Positions 29,235 through 38,596 of a stretch of 64,000 nt of DNA are shown piece by piece. The stretch covers positions 62,001-126,000 of the forward strand of contig CAVWSN010000038.1 in the NCBI GenBank assembly GCA_963757815.1, in the 5' to 3' direction. This DNA is from JACVRW01 sp963757815. Lineage in GTDB: Bacteria; Actinomycetota; Thermoleophilia; Solirubrobacterales; Thermoleophilaceae. A program made the position numbers and the translations under genes. The notes below the pieces were generated by a model. That model saw only the letters and a list, made by a program, of their open reading frames with translations. It did not search any database and was not told the DNA's origin. Numbering within the stretch: position 1 is the stretch's first letter; every line of letters begins with the position of its first letter.

Positions 29235-30103
29235 GCACCCTCGCCGAGATCCTGCCGGGCTGCGGGTCGGACGTGCCCGCCGGCAGTCCGGTGCTGGAGG
29301 TCCGGGACGTGCAGCTGCGCTTCGGCGGCGTCCGCGCACTGCGCGGCGTGTCATTCGACGTGCGCCAGGACGAGCTGTTCGCGATCATCGGGCCCAACGG
29401 CGCCGGCAAGTCGTCGATCTTCAACTGCCTGTCGAGCGTCTACCGCCCGCAGGAGGGATCGATCGAGTTCCTCGGGCGTGATCTCACGCGACAGAGCCCC
29501 GCCGAGGTCGCGCGCGCCGGGATCGCGCGCATGTTCCAGAACATCGCGCTGTTCGACACGCTGACCGTGCTCGACAACCTGATGCTGGGGCGTCACCGGC
29601 ACATCCGCTACGGCACCTTTGCCGCGCTCCTGTGGCGCGGTCGCGCCCGCCGCGAGGAGCTGCGCGAGCGCGCGATCGTCGAGGAGATCGTCACGTTCCT
29701 CGAGCTCGGCCGCTACCGCAAGACGCCGGTGGGCTCGCTGCCCTACGGCGTCAAGAAGCGCGTCGAGCTCGGCCGGGCGCTCGCCATGGAGCCGAAGCTG
29801 CTGCTGATGGACGAGCCGGTCGCGGGCATGAACGGCGCCGAGACCGAGGACATGGCGCGGGCGATCCTCGACATCCGCGAGGAGCTGTCGATACCGATCG
29901 CGCTCGTCGAGCACGACATGGCGCTCGTGATGGACCTCGCCGATCGGGTTCTGGTGCTCGACTTCGGCGCGCCGGTGGCGATCGGTCCGCCGGCCGAGGT
30001 CCAAAGCGATCCGGACGTGATCCGCGCCTACCTCGGCGAGGAGCACGACGTGGACCGGACCGATCTCGTCGACGACGACGTGCTGGCGGCGGTCGAGCAA
30101 TGA
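29222..30103 (+). CDS. livG: ABC transporter ATPase, LivG-like
   Basis: A 293-residue ABC ATPase with Walker A GPNGAGKSS, signature region GVKKRVELGRALA, and Walker B LLLMDEPVAGMN. The long insert after the Q-loop (HRHIRYGTFAALLWRG) and the C-terminal IGPPAEVQSDPDVIRAYLGEE tail are LivG hallmarks. It partners LivF as the heterodimeric motor of a HAAT-type importer. Confidence 0.92.
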
Positions 30104-31101
30104 CGGAAATCGTCCCCACCATCGCCACCCGGATCCGCGAGCGGGCGCAGAGCGACCCCAGCGGTGTCGCGCTGCGCGAGAAGTCGCTCGGCATCTGGCA
30201 GGAGACGACCTGGTCGCAGTACGGCGATCTCCTCGAGCGCGCGGCCCACGGCCTGCTGGCGCTCGGCGTGCGGCCGGGCGACCGCGTGGCGATCCAGTCC
30301 GACAACCGCCCGGAGTGGCTGGTCGCCGACGCCGGCGCCGTCGCCGCCCGCGCCGTCACGATCGGGCTGGACCCGGCGGCCGAGTCCGAGGACCTGCTGC
30401 GGAACTCGGGCGCGCGCGTGCTGATCGCGGAGGATCAGGAGCAGGTCGACAAGGCGCTCGCCGGGAAGGCAGAGCTGCCCGAGCTCGAATGGATCGTCTA
30501 CCTCGAGCCGCGGGGCGTGCGCGACTACGCCGACGCGTCGCTCGTGTGGTGGCCCGACCTGCTCGTGCGCGGGGAGGAGCACAGACGGGAGCACCCGCGC
30601 CTGCTCGACGAGCTCGCCGCGGACGTGACCGGCGACGACCCGGTCACGCTCGCCGTCAGCGCACGCGAGGTCAACGCCGCGCTGGCGAAGCTCGCCGACA
30701 GCGGTGAGCTTCACCCCGAACCGGGGCCCAGCGACTTCGTGCTCTGCCATCTGCCGCTGGCTCAAATCGCCGAGAGGCTGAACAGCGCGTGGCTGAACGC
30801 CTACGCCGGCGTCCAGGTCCACTTTGGCGAGCCGGCCGCGGACCTCGCGCAGACGCTGAGCGAGGTGGAGCCCTCGCTCTTCCTCGGGACGCCCCCTGTC
30901 TGGGAGACGCTCCGGGCCAGGGTCGGGACGCCGAAGAACCGGCTCCAGGCGCGGGCGGTCCGCAAGCGCCTGGGGATGCGCAAGTGCCGCTCCGCTCTGT
31001 CGGTCGCAGGCCCGGTCGCGCCCGAGCTTCTGGATTGGTACCTCGGGCTTGGAATCCCGGTGCGCCGGCTCGGCACCGAACTCGTGGGGGAGGCGAGATA
31101 G
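30100..31101 (+). CDS. Degenerate, truncated AMP-binding (FadD15-like) protein in the liv operon
   Basis: Overlaps the livG stop as ATGA and is followed 1 nt later by livH. The 333 residues follow the long-chain acyl-CoA synthetase N-terminal domain (LGVRPGDRVAIQSDNRPEWLV, SGARVLIAEDQEQVDKAL, HLPLAQIAERLNSAWLNAYAGVQVHF). They lack the ATP-grasping YTSGTTGxPKG loop (the region reads DDPVTLAVSAREVNAAL), lack a clear TE motif after LGIPVRRLGTELVGEAR, and have no C-terminal domain. The frame is open throughout with no shift. It is therefore likely a non-catalytic paralogue, possibly a scaffold or sensor for the imported substrate (inference). Confidence 0.72.
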   Translation: MTEIVPTIATRIRERAQSDPSGVALREKSLGIWQETTWSQYGDLLERAAHGLLALGVRPGDRVAIQSDNRPEWLVADAGAVAARAVTIGLDPAAESEDLLRNSGARVLIAEDQEQVDKALAGKAELPELEWIVYLEPRGVRDYADASLVWWPDLLVRGEEHRREHPRLLDELAADVTGDDPVTLAVSAREVNAALAKLADSGELHPEPGPSDFVLCHLPLAQIAERLNSAWLNAYAGVQVHFGEPAADLAQTLSEVEPSLFLGTPPVWETLRARVGTPKNRLQARAVRKRLGMRKCRSALSVAGPVAPELLDWYLGLGIPVRRLGTELVGEAR

Positions 31102-31998
31102 ATGGAGGAGCTGCTCACGGCCACCGTCCGCGGGGTCGCACAGGGCTCGCTGTACGCGCTGCTCGGGCTTGGCTTCGTGATCGTCTACAAGGGCACGCGC
31201 GTCGTGAACTTCGCCCAGCCGGTGCTGATGATCCTGGGCGCCTACTTCACGTCGGCCTTCGCCGTCGACCGCGGTGTGCCCTTCGCGCTCGCCGCGCTCT
31301 TGGCGATCGCCGTCACGGCGCTCGTCGCGATCGTGATCGAGCGCGTGGCCATGCGCCCCATGGTCGGCAAGCCCCCCTTTGCCGCGGCGATGGTCACGGT
31401 CGGCGTCTTCCTCGCGCTCCAGGTGGTGGCGGGGGACCTGATCGGCCTCGAGCAGCGCCAGGTGGGCGACCCCTGGGGCCTCGACAAGAGCTCGATCTTC
31501 GGCGTGACCGTGTTCCACAGCGACCTGGCCAGCCTCGCGATCGCCATCGTGGTCGTGCTGTCCCTGGGCGCGTTCTTCAAATACACGCGCTGGGGCCTCG
31601 CCATGAGGGCGACCGCGGTCAGCCAGGAGACCGCGCTGGCGCAGGGCGTGCCCGTCGGACGCATGTTCTCGCTCTCCTGGGCGTTCGCCGGAGGGCTCGG
31701 CGCCATCGCCGGCATGCTCGTGGCCACCGGCGGAGCCGGCTTCGACCAGACGACGACGCTGGTCGCGCTCAAGGCGCTGCCCGCCATCATCCTCGGCGGC
31801 CTCGACTCGATCCGGGGCGCGATCGTCGGCGGCGTGCTGATCGGCCTCGCCGAGGCCTACACCAAGACCTACCAGGCCGATCACCTCGCCTGGCTGGGCG
31901 CCAACTTCGACCAAGTCGTTCCGTACCTGGTGATGCTGATCGTGCTGCTGGTCCGCCCCTACGGACTGTTCGGCACCAAGGAGGTTGAGCGCCTGTGA
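31102..31998 (+). CDS. livH: ABC transporter permease, LivH-like
   Basis: A 298-residue permease of eight or so helices with LivH motifs: GVAQGSLYALLGLGFVIVYKGTRVVNFAQ, MRATAVSQETALAQGVPVGRMF (cytoplasmic coupling loop), and LGGLDSIRGAIVGGVLIGLAEA. It starts 1 nt after the ligase-like gene and its last codons overlap livM. Confidence 0.93.
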   Translation: MEELLTATVRGVAQGSLYALLGLGFVIVYKGTRVVNFAQPVLMILGAYFTSAFAVDRGVPFALAALLAIAVTALVAIVIERVAMRPMVGKPPFAAAMVTVGVFLALQVVAGDLIGLEQRQVGDPWGLDKSSIFGVTVFHSDLASLAIAIVVVLSLGAFFKYTRWGLAMRATAVSQETALAQGVPVGRMFSLSWAFAGGLGAIAGMLVATGGAGFDQTTTLVALKALPAIILGGLDSIRGAIVGGVLIGLAEAYTKTYQADHLAWLGANFDQVVPYLVMLIVLLVRPYGLFGTKEVERL

Positions 31999-33107
31999 GG
32001 GGTAGGCCACAGCTGTTCACGAGCTACGCGGCCGACCAGGCCCCGCTCAACACTCGATCGAAGCGGGCGTGGTTCGTCGCGCTCATCGCGCTCCTGCTCG
32101 TGCTGCCGTTCCAGCTCGGCACCGAGCTCAACGCACTGATGGCCACCGCCTTCCTGGCGGCCATCGGGGCGATCGGGCTCAACATCGTCACGGGCTGGGC
32201 GGGTCAGGTCTCGCTCGGGCACGCCTTCTTTCTCGGCATCGGCGCCTACACGGGTGCCGCGCTCGCGGGCGACCCGGGCGGCAGGGTGACCGGGCTCGGC
32301 CTCGACATGTGGGTGTGGCTGCCCGCGTCGGGACTCGTGGCTGCGCTCGTGGGCCTCGCCGTGGCGCCGGTGGCTACGCGGGTGCGGGGCCTGTACCTGG
32401 CGATCGTGACGCTCGGTCTCGTCTTCCTCGGCGAGCACCTGTTCCGGGAGCTCGAGGGCGTCACGGGCGGCGCCGGCATCGGCCGCGCCGGGCCCGAGCT
32501 CGTCCTGTTCGGCATCGACCTGAATACGACCAGCCAGTTCCTCGGCCTTGGCCTCGACCGCGAGATGAAGCTCTACTTCCTCAGCCTGGTCCTGCTCGCG
32601 ATCTTCGCGGTGCTGGCCAAGAACCTCACCCGCTCTGCCGTGGGGCGGGCGTTCGCGGCGGTGCGCGATCGCGACATCGCCGCCGAGGTGATGGGCGTCG
32701 AGCCGACCAAGTACAAGGTCATCGCCTTCGGCGTCTCGTCCTTCTACGCGGGGATCGCCGGCGCCATGCTCGCCACCGTCACCGGCTTCATCGAGCCTGG
32801 CACCTACGACCTCTTCCTGTCGGTCGAGTTCCTCGCCATGGTGCTGATCGGCGGCGCGGGAACGCTCGCCGGCGCGCTGCTGGGCGCGGCCTTCGTGACG
32901 CTGCTCCCGCGCCTCGTCGAGGAGGTCCCGCGCTTCCTGCCCTTCATCACCGCCGACTCGAGCGGGGGGTTCCTCACCGTCTTCCAGCTGCAGGCGCTCA
33001 TCTACGGCTGCCTCATCGTGGCCTTCCTGATCGCCGAGCCGCGCGGGCTGTTCGGACTCTGGGTCCGAGCCCGGAACCACTTCAGGGGCTGGCCCCTGCC
33101 GCATTAG
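31995..33107 (+). CDS. livM: ABC transporter permease, LivM-like
   Basis: A 370-residue permease: LNIVTGWAGQVSLGHAFFLGIGAYTGA, AVRDRDIAAEVMGVEPTKYKVIAFGVSSF and GGAGTLAGALLGAAFVT are typical of LivM. The start overlaps livH by 4 bases. C-terminus (AEPRGLFGLWVRARNHF) is normal. Together with LivH it forms the membrane channel of the importer. Confidence 0.93.
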   Translation: MRGRPQLFTSYAADQAPLNTRSKRAWFVALIALLLVLPFQLGTELNALMATAFLAAIGAIGLNIVTGWAGQVSLGHAFFLGIGAYTGAALAGDPGGRVTGLGLDMWVWLPASGLVAALVGLAVAPVATRVRGLYLAIVTLGLVFLGEHLFRELEGVTGGAGIGRAGPELVLFGIDLNTTSQFLGLGLDREMKLYFLSLVLLAIFAVLAKNLTRSAVGRAFAAVRDRDIAAEVMGVEPTKYKVIAFGVSSFYAGIAGAMLATVTGFIEPGTYDLFLSVEFLAMVLIGGAGTLAGALLGAAFVTLLPRLVEEVPRFLPFITADSSGGFLTVFQLQALIYGCLIVAFLIAEPRGLFGLWVRARNHFRGWPLPH

Positions 33108-33197
33108 CGGAGGCGTCATGGACCTGGGGATGTCAACCACCGACCGGCGTGGTGGGTCTCACCGATGCCGGACGGCCAACGCAAAGGGGAGGGTGAA

Positions 33198-34513
33198 ATG
33201 ACCCCGATGAGACCATGGCGATATCTGGCGCTGGCCCTGATGGCGGTGCTGGCCCTGGGCCTGCCGGCCTGCGGGGCCGAGGAAGAGGCGAGCGGGGAGG
33301 GCGACGTCAAGACCGACATCGGCGTGACGTCGGAGCCCTGCCCGGGCAGCCCCAACAAGGATCGGGGCTGCATCTACCTCGGCACGCTGTCGGATCTGAC
33401 CGAGGGGCCGTTCGCCCCGCTGGCGGTTCCGATCACGGACGCCCAGAAGGCGTTCTGGCAGCGGGTGAACGCGAACGGCGGAATCGGCGGCAAGTACGAC
33501 GTCGACGTCGAGAAGTACACCCGCGACAACAAGTACAACCCCGAGGAGCACGTGGCCAAGCTGCGCGAGATCGAGCCGGAGGTGCTCGCGCTCGCCCAGT
33601 CGCTCGGCACACCGCCGACGCTGGCCGGCCTCGAGATCCAGAAGCAGGGCGAGCTCCTGGCCGCCCCCGCGAGCTGGTGGTCGGGCTGGGGCGTCGACGA
33701 CGAGGGCCTGATCCTCGAGAGCGGCCAGAGCTACTGCGCGGAGTCCATGAACGGGCTCGACTGGGCGGCCGAGGAGTTCGGCAAGCCCACGAAGGTGCTG
33801 GCCGTGGGCTACCCCGGCGACTACGGCGGCGACTCGGCGGCGGGCGTCAAGGTCTGGGCCGAGGCCAACGGCGCGACGGCGCAGACGGTCGAGACCGCTC
33901 CCAACGCGACCGCCGGCAACCAGGATGCGGCCGTGGCCGCGATCGCCAAGGCGAAGCCGGACGTGGTGATCGTCGCCACCGGCCCGGCCGAGATGGCCGA
34001 GATCGTCGGCAAGGCCGTGGCCGGCGGCTACGACGGTCAGTTCATCGGCTCGGTGCCGTCGTGGAACCCGGCGATCCTCAAGAGCGAGGCGGCCCCGGCC
34101 GTCGAGGCCAAGTACCACTACGTCGCGCCCTGGGGACCGTACGGATCCGACTCCGCCGCCCACAAGGCGATGGAGGAGGCGACCGGCGGCAAGCCGCCGG
34201 CGAACGACGGCTACACGTTCGGGTGGATCTGGTCCTACCCGCTCCAGGCGGTGCTCGAGAAGGCGCTCGCGAACGGCGACCTCACCCGTGAGCCGGCGTC
34301 CACAAGGCCGTCGACCAGGTGACCGTGGACTACGAGGGCGCGCTGCCGAGCCGGAAGTACGGCGGCGAGCCGAACGAGACAGCGGTCCGCGAGGCCGTGA
34401 TCGTCAAGCCGGACCCGAAGGCACCGCTGGGAGCCTCGGTGCTGAAGGACCTCTTCGTCGGCCCTACTGCCGAGGGGCACGACTTCACGGAGGCCTGCTC
34501 GACGAGCAGCTAG
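33198..34513 (+). CDS. livK: ABC transporter substrate-binding lipoprotein, LivK-like (frameshifted)
   Basis: Lipoprotein signal with LPAC lipobox (ALGLPACGAEEE), then a Leu/Ile/Val-type periplasmic-binding fold: LTEGPFAPLAVPITDAQKAFWQRVNANGGIGGKYDVDV, NKYNPEEHVAKLREIEPEVLALAQSLGTPPT, and AKPDVVIVATGPAEMAEIV. The frame shifts near 34300; the C-terminus (TVDYEGALPSRKYGG... HDFTEACSTSS) is read to TAG 34513. ATG 33198 behind GGGGAGGG. It presumably delivers an amino acid, amide or aromatic acid to LivHM; ligand unknown. Confidence 0.85.
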
Positions 34514-34525
34514 CCGGTGGGGGAC

Positions 34526-34562
34526 GCGGGACGGCCGCCCCATTCCCGGGCGGCCGTCCCGC
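34526..34562 (+). terminator. Rho-independent-type hairpin ending the liv operon
   Basis: A perfect 15-bp stem GCGGGACGGCCGCCC / GGGCGGCCGTCCCGC with a 7-nt loop, 13 bp after the livK stop. A short TGTT follows. It cleanly separates the transporter operon from the PucR-family gene. Confidence 0.85.
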
Positions 34563-34593
34563 TGTTCGCCGCCGACACGCCGTTATGAGCGGT

Positions 34594-34599
34594 TTACAA
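34594..34599 (+). promoter_or_regulatory. Candidate -10 element of the PucR-family gene
   Basis: TACAAT lies about 18 bp ahead of the chosen GTG start (34618), in a locally AT-rich patch just after the operon terminator. A matching -35 is not convincing, so this is a weak call. Confidence 0.35.
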
Positions 34600-34617
34600 T
34601 CGCCGCGTGGAGAGCCC

Positions 34618-35892
34618 GTGACGACGCGTCCCGAACCGGGATCGCAGGCGCTCGTCGACGAAGCGCCCGAAGCGGTCAGGCGGATCGTCGATGCGCTCCG
34701 CGAGCGCGAGGACGAGATCGTCGGCAAGGGGGTCCACGCGATTCGCACCCAGATCGAGGCGTACACGCGCATCGATGATCCGGCCTTCCTGTCTGACATG
34801 TGGGCGCATGTCCAGCAGCACAACGACGCGCTGATCCGCAGCTTGGCCAGGCAGAGCCCGCTCACCCCCGAGGAGCTCTTGTTCATCCGTCCGGTGGCCA
34901 CGCGCCGCGTGGGACGGATCCCGCTCGGGGACTTCATGCAGGCGTTCCGGCTCTACAACGAGGTGTTCTGGGAGGCGGTCCTCGAGACGGCGACCGACGA
35001 GGAGACGCGCACGGCGGCGCTGTCGATGGTGGGCATCGTCATCCGCTACATAAACGTGGCCGCGACGACCGCCTCGGCGGCGTACATCGAGGCCGAGAGC
35101 CTGCTGCACGCTCAGGGCGAGCGCCTCCGCCGCGACCTGCTCGAGGACCTCCTGGACGGCCGCCCGCCCGCGCCCGGCCCGAAGCTGGCGGCGGCCCGCG
35201 AGGCCGGGCTCGAGCCGTCGGAGCCGTGTGTTCTCGTGGCCGCACGCGCGGTGGGCTCGGTGCCCGACGAGCACGCGCTCCGCTCCGCGGCTGCCTCGCT
35301 CGCGCGGGCTCAGGGCGCAGCGGTTCAGCCGCTCACCGTGGTGCGCCAGGACGAGATCGTCGTCGTCGCGCCCGCCAAGGTGGTCGACGCAGCCGAGCTC
35401 GCCGCCGCGCTCGAGGCGATCCAGGGCAGGCTCGCCGAGCAGGGGATCACGCTCGCGATCGGGATGAGCACCGTCCAGCCACTCGAGGACCTGCCCGTGG
35501 CATACCGCGAGGCCTGCGAGGCGGTCGAGCGGCTGCAGGAGAGGGGCGGGATCCTGGCGCTGCCCACCCTGCGGGCGTTCGAGTCGCTCACGCTGTTTGG
35601 CCACGAGACCGCCGGCCGGCTCGTGAGCCCTGAGATCCGCCGCTTCGTCGAGGAGGACGTGGAGGGCGGAGGGCTGCTGACGACGACCTTGCTCGAGTAC
35701 GTGGCCGCGGACCTCAACGCGACGGTCGCAGCCGAGCGCATGTTCGTCCACGTCAACACCGTTCGCTACCGGCTCAGGAAGATCGCCGAGCGCACGGGCT
35801 GCGACCTGCGCCGTCTCTCCGAGGTGCTCGACCTGCTGATCGCGGTTCACATCGCGCGGAACGCGGGGCGCATGTCGGCGGGCGACAAGTAG
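34618..35892 (+). CDS. PucR/CdaR-family transcriptional regulator
   Basis: A 424-residue regulator with an N-terminal helical sensor-like segment (DFMQAFRLYNEVFWEAVLETA), a GGDEF-like middle domain, and a C-terminal PucR/CdaR helix-turn-helix: LLTTLLEYVAADLNATVAAERMFVHVNTVRYRLRKI. These regulators often act beside transporters and catabolic genes; here it follows the liv operon, so it is a candidate regulator of uptake (inference). GTG 34618 with GGAG 8 bases upstream is preferred over ATG 34585, which has no ribosome site. Confidence 0.85.
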   Translation: MTTRPEPGSQALVDEAPEAVRRIVDALREREDEIVGKGVHAIRTQIEAYTRIDDPAFLSDMWAHVQQHNDALIRSLARQSPLTPEELLFIRPVATRRVGRIPLGDFMQAFRLYNEVFWEAVLETATDEETRTAALSMVGIVIRYINVAATTASAAYIEAESLLHAQGERLRRDLLEDLLDGRPPAPGPKLAAAREAGLEPSEPCVLVAARAVGSVPDEHALRSAAASLARAQGAAVQPLTVVRQDEIVVVAPAKVVDAAELAAALEAIQGRLAEQGITLAIGMSTVQPLEDLPVAYREACEAVERLQERGGILALPTLRAFESLTLFGHETAGRLVSPEIRRFVEEDVEGGGLLTTTLLEYVAADLNATVAAERMFVHVNTVRYRLRKIAERTGCDLRRLSEVLDLLIAVHIARNAGRMSAGDK

Positions 35893-35994
35893 CGCGCCGG
35901 AAGTTTGGCGTCCCCGCCCGATGCCGCACGGAGGCCTCCCGCTTAACGTCCGGCTGGTGGCGACGACGTCCATCTCCGGGCCAGGGAGGGAAAG

Positions 35995-37506
35995 ATGCCG
36001 AACCTCGCAGAGCTGCTGACCGACACCGCCGCGCGCTCGCCGGACAGGGACGCGGTCAAGCTCGACGACCTGACGCTGTCGTACCGCGGCCTGGAGCAGG
36101 CCGCGGGCCGCGTGGCCGGTCTGCTCGAGGCCAAGGGCATGCGCCCGGGCGACCGCGTCGGAGTGATGCTTCCGAACGTGCCGTACTTCGCAGCGGTCTA
36201 CTACGGCATCCTGCGCGGCGGCGGCGTGGTCGTGCCGATGAACGTGCTCCTCAAGGAGCGCGAGGTCGAGTACTACCTGTCCGACTCCGAGGCGCGGCTG
36301 CTGTTCGCCTGGCACGAGTTGGCCGACGCGGCGCACGCCGGCAGCGACGGGGCGCATGCGGACTGCCTGCTGGTCGAGCCCGGGGACTTCGAGGCCGTGC
36401 TGGAGCGCTGGGGAAACAGCCCCGAGATCGTCGGGCGCGAGAGCGGCGACACCGCGGTGATCCTCTACACATCCGGCACCACCGGAAAGCCCAAGGGCGC
36501 GGAGCTCACCCACGACAATCTTCGCCGCAACGCCGGCATCGCCATCGGACTGTTCGGGATGGACGCCGACACCGTCACGCTCGGCGCGCTGCCGCTGTTC
36601 CATTCCTTCGGCCAGACCTGCGGCCTCAACGCCACGATCCGGGCGGGGGGCTGCCTGACGCTGATCCCGAGGTTCCACCCGGGCCGGGCGCTTCAGATCA
36701 TCGAGCGCGACCGGGTCACGGTCTTCGAGGGCGTGCCGACCATGTACTCGGCACTGCTGGGCGACCCCGGCCGCGACGAGGTCGACACCTCGACGCTGCG
36801 GGTTTGCGTATCGGGCGGGGCCGCCATGCCGGGGGAGGTCATGCGCAACTTCGAGCAGGCGTTCGGCTGCGCGATCCTCGAGGGCTACGGGCTGAGCGAG
36901 ACCTCGCCGGTGGCGTCCTTCAACCACCCCGACCGCGAGCGCAAGCCGGGCTCGATCGGCACCCCGATCGAGGGTGTCGAGATGCAGGTCTGGGACGACG
37001 AGGGCAGCGAACTGCCACAGGGCGAGGTGGGCGAGATCGTCATCCGCGGCCACAACGTGATGAAGGGCTACTGGAAGAAGCCGGGCGCAACGGCGGCGGC
37101 GATCGACGAGGACGGCTGGTTCCGCTCCGGCGACATGGCCAAGGTGGACGAGGATGGCTACTTCTTCATCGTCGACCGCAAGAAGGATCTGATCATCCGC
37201 GGCGGCTACAACGTCTACCCGCGCGAGGTCGAGGAGGTCCTCTACGAGCACCCGGCCGTGCACGAGGCGGCGGTCGTGGGCATCCCGCACCCGCAGCTCG
37301 GCGAGGAGATCGGCGCCGCGGTGGCGCTCAAGCCCGGCGTCAGCGTCGACGCGGCAGAGCTGCGCGACCACGTGAAGCGCCAGGTCGCCGCCTACAAGTA
37401 CCCGCGCCGCGTGTGGATCGTCGACGAGCTGCCCAAGGGACCGTCGGGCAAGATCCTCAAGCGCGAGATCGAGGCGCCCGAGCACGTGACCGCCGCAGCG
37501 CCCTGA
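35995..37506 (+). CDS. Long-chain fatty-acid CoA ligase (AMP-binding)
   Basis: A full-length 503-residue acyl-CoA synthetase: P-loop YTSGTTGKPKGAELTHDN, GYGLSETSPVASFN, the hinge WFRSGDMAKVDEDGYFFIVDRKKDLII, and C-terminal Lys motif GPSGKILKREI. Start ATG 35995 behind AGGGAGGG. With the importer and hydratase/ligase pair earlier it suggests a genome with heavy acid-CoA metabolism, though this gene has its own leader. Confidence 0.93.
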   Translation: MPNLAELLTDTAARSPDRDAVKLDDLTLSYRGLEQAAGRVAGLLEAKGMRPGDRVGVMLPNVPYFAAVYYGILRGGGVVVPMNVLLKEREVEYYLSDSEARLLFAWHELADAAHAGSDGAHADCLLVEPGDFEAVLERWGNSPEIVGRESGDTAVILYTSGTTGKPKGAELTHDNLRRNAGIAIGLFGMDADTVTLGALPLFHSFGQTCGLNATIRAGGCLTLIPRFHPGRALQIIERDRVTVFEGVPTMYSALLGDPGRDEVDTSTLRVCVSGGAAMPGEVMRNFEQAFGCAILEGYGLSETSPVASFNHPDRERKPGSIGTPIEGVEMQVWDDEGSELPQGEVGEIVIRGHNVMKGYWKKPGATAAAIDEDGWFRSGDMAKVDEDGYFFIVDRKKDLIIRGGYNVYPREVEEVLYEHPAVHEAAVVGIPHPQLGEEIGAAVALKPGVSVDAAELRDHVKRQVAAYKYPRRVWIVDELPKGPSGKILKREIEAPEHVTAAAP

Positions 37507-37530
37507 GCTCACCCGGAAGAGCCCTGAGCG

Positions 37531-37556
37531 AACATATGAGAACTTGCTCATATGTT
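37531..37556. promoter_or_regulatory. Perfect palindromic ArsR/SmtB-type operator
   Basis: AACATATGAG-aacttg-CTCATATGTT is a perfect 10-bp inverted repeat with a 6-nt spacer, 15 bp ahead of the arsR start. It matches the ATATGA...TCATAT class of CzrA/SmtB/NmtR-type operators. This AT-rich palindrome stands out in a GC-rich genome, so it is probably the autoregulatory site of the next gene. Confidence 0.88.
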
Positions 37557-37570
37557 GGTAGAGTCGACGC

Positions 37571-37945
37571 ATGCCGCATCCCGCCGAGCACGGCCCCGCC
37601 TCCCGGCCGCTGTCCGGCTCCGAGCCGGAGGAGCTCGCCGAGACGCTGAAGGCGCTCGGCTCGCCCGCGCGCCTGCGCCTGCTCGTCGAGCTGCTCGACG
37701 GTGAGCGCAGCGTCGAGCAACTCGCCGAGGCGGCACGGCTCTCGCAGAGCGCCACCTCGCACCACCTGCGCATCCTGCGCGGGCTGCGGCTCGTTCGCGT
37801 GCGCCGCGCCGGACGCCACGCTCACTACTCCCTGCACGACAACCACATCGCCGACCTGCTGGCCGCGGCGCGCCACCACCACGAGCACCTCTATCCGCCG
37901 CCCGCCGTCGATCTGCCGGCGCCGCGCGCCGGCTCGCGCGCGTGA
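37571..37945 (+). CDS. ArsR/SmtB-family metal-responsive repressor
   Basis: A 124-residue winged-helix repressor: LAETLKALGSPARLRLLVELLDGERSVEQLAEAARLSQSATSHHLRILRGLRLVRVRRAGRHAHYSL. The C-terminal helix DNHIADLLAAARHHHEHLYPP carries the D-x-H...H-x-x-H metal-ligand layout of alpha5-site sensors (CzrA/NmtR/KmtR style). It is coupled to the CDF exporter by a GTGA overlap, so it most likely represses itself and the exporter until zinc, cobalt or nickel binds. Confidence 0.9.
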   Translation: MPHPAEHGPASRPLSGSEPEELAETLKALGSPARLRLLVELLDGERSVEQLAEAARLSQSATSHHLRILRGLRLVRVRRAGRHAHYSLHDNHIADLLAAARHHHEHLYPPPAVDLPAPRAGSRA

Positions 37946-38586
37946 CGGGACACGGGCACGCCCACGGCGCGCACCCCGGCGCTCACAGCCACGGGCTCGT
38001 CGACAACTCGATCAAGCGCTCCCGAGAGGGACTGCGCGCGGTCGCTCTCGCCCTCCTCGTCCTCGGTCTCACCGCCGCGGCGCAGGCGCTGGTGTTCGTG
38101 GCCTCCGGCAGCGTCGCCCTGCTGGCCGACCTGATCCACAACGCCGGCGACGCCGCGACGGCGATCCCGCTCGGCATCGCGTTCGGGCTGCACAGCGCCC
38201 GCGCCGAGCGCTGGGCCGGATTGGCGGTCGTGCTGGCCATCTTCGCGAGCGCCTGCGTCGCCGGCTACCAGGCGATCGACCGCCTGATCGACCCCGAGGA
38301 GGTCGACCGGCTTGGTGCCCTGGCCGCGGCCGGCCTGCTCGGGTTCGCCGGCAATTGGTGGGCCGCGCTGATACGCGGCCGCGCCGGACGGCGGCTCGAC
38401 AGCGCCGCCCTGATCGCCGACAGCGACCATGCGCGCGCCGACGCCTACGTCAGCCTCGCGGTCGTGGCGAGCGCCGCAGCTATCGCGCTCGGCCTGGAGA
38501 TCGTCGACCCGCTCATCGGTCTCGCCATCACCCTCGTGATCCTGCGCATCACCTGGGACTCATGGCGGACAGTCAGCGGGCGCTGA
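37942..38586 (+). CDS. CDF-family cation efflux protein (compact form)
   Basis: A 214-residue exporter with an N-terminal His-rich segment (GHGHAHGAHPGAHSHG), six helices, and both metal-site motifs: LLADLIHNAGDA (H-x-x-x-D) and IADSDHARADAY (H-x-x-x-D). It lacks the usual cytoplasmic C-terminal domain of about 80 residues that dimerises CDF proteins; the stop follows the last helix directly (SWRTVSGR). GTG 37942 overlaps the arsR stop. Confidence 0.87.
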   Translation: MTGHGHAHGAHPGAHSHGLVDNSIKRSREGLRAVALALLVLGLTAAAQALVFVASGSVALLADLIHNAGDAATAIPLGIAFGLHSARAERWAGLAVVLAIFASACVAGYQAIDRLIDPEEVDRLGALAAAGLLGFAGNWWAALIRGRAGRRLDSAALIADSDHARADAYVSLAVVASAAAIALGLEIVDPLIGLAITLVILRITWDSWRTVSGR

Positions 38587-38596
38587 CCAGGCCGCC

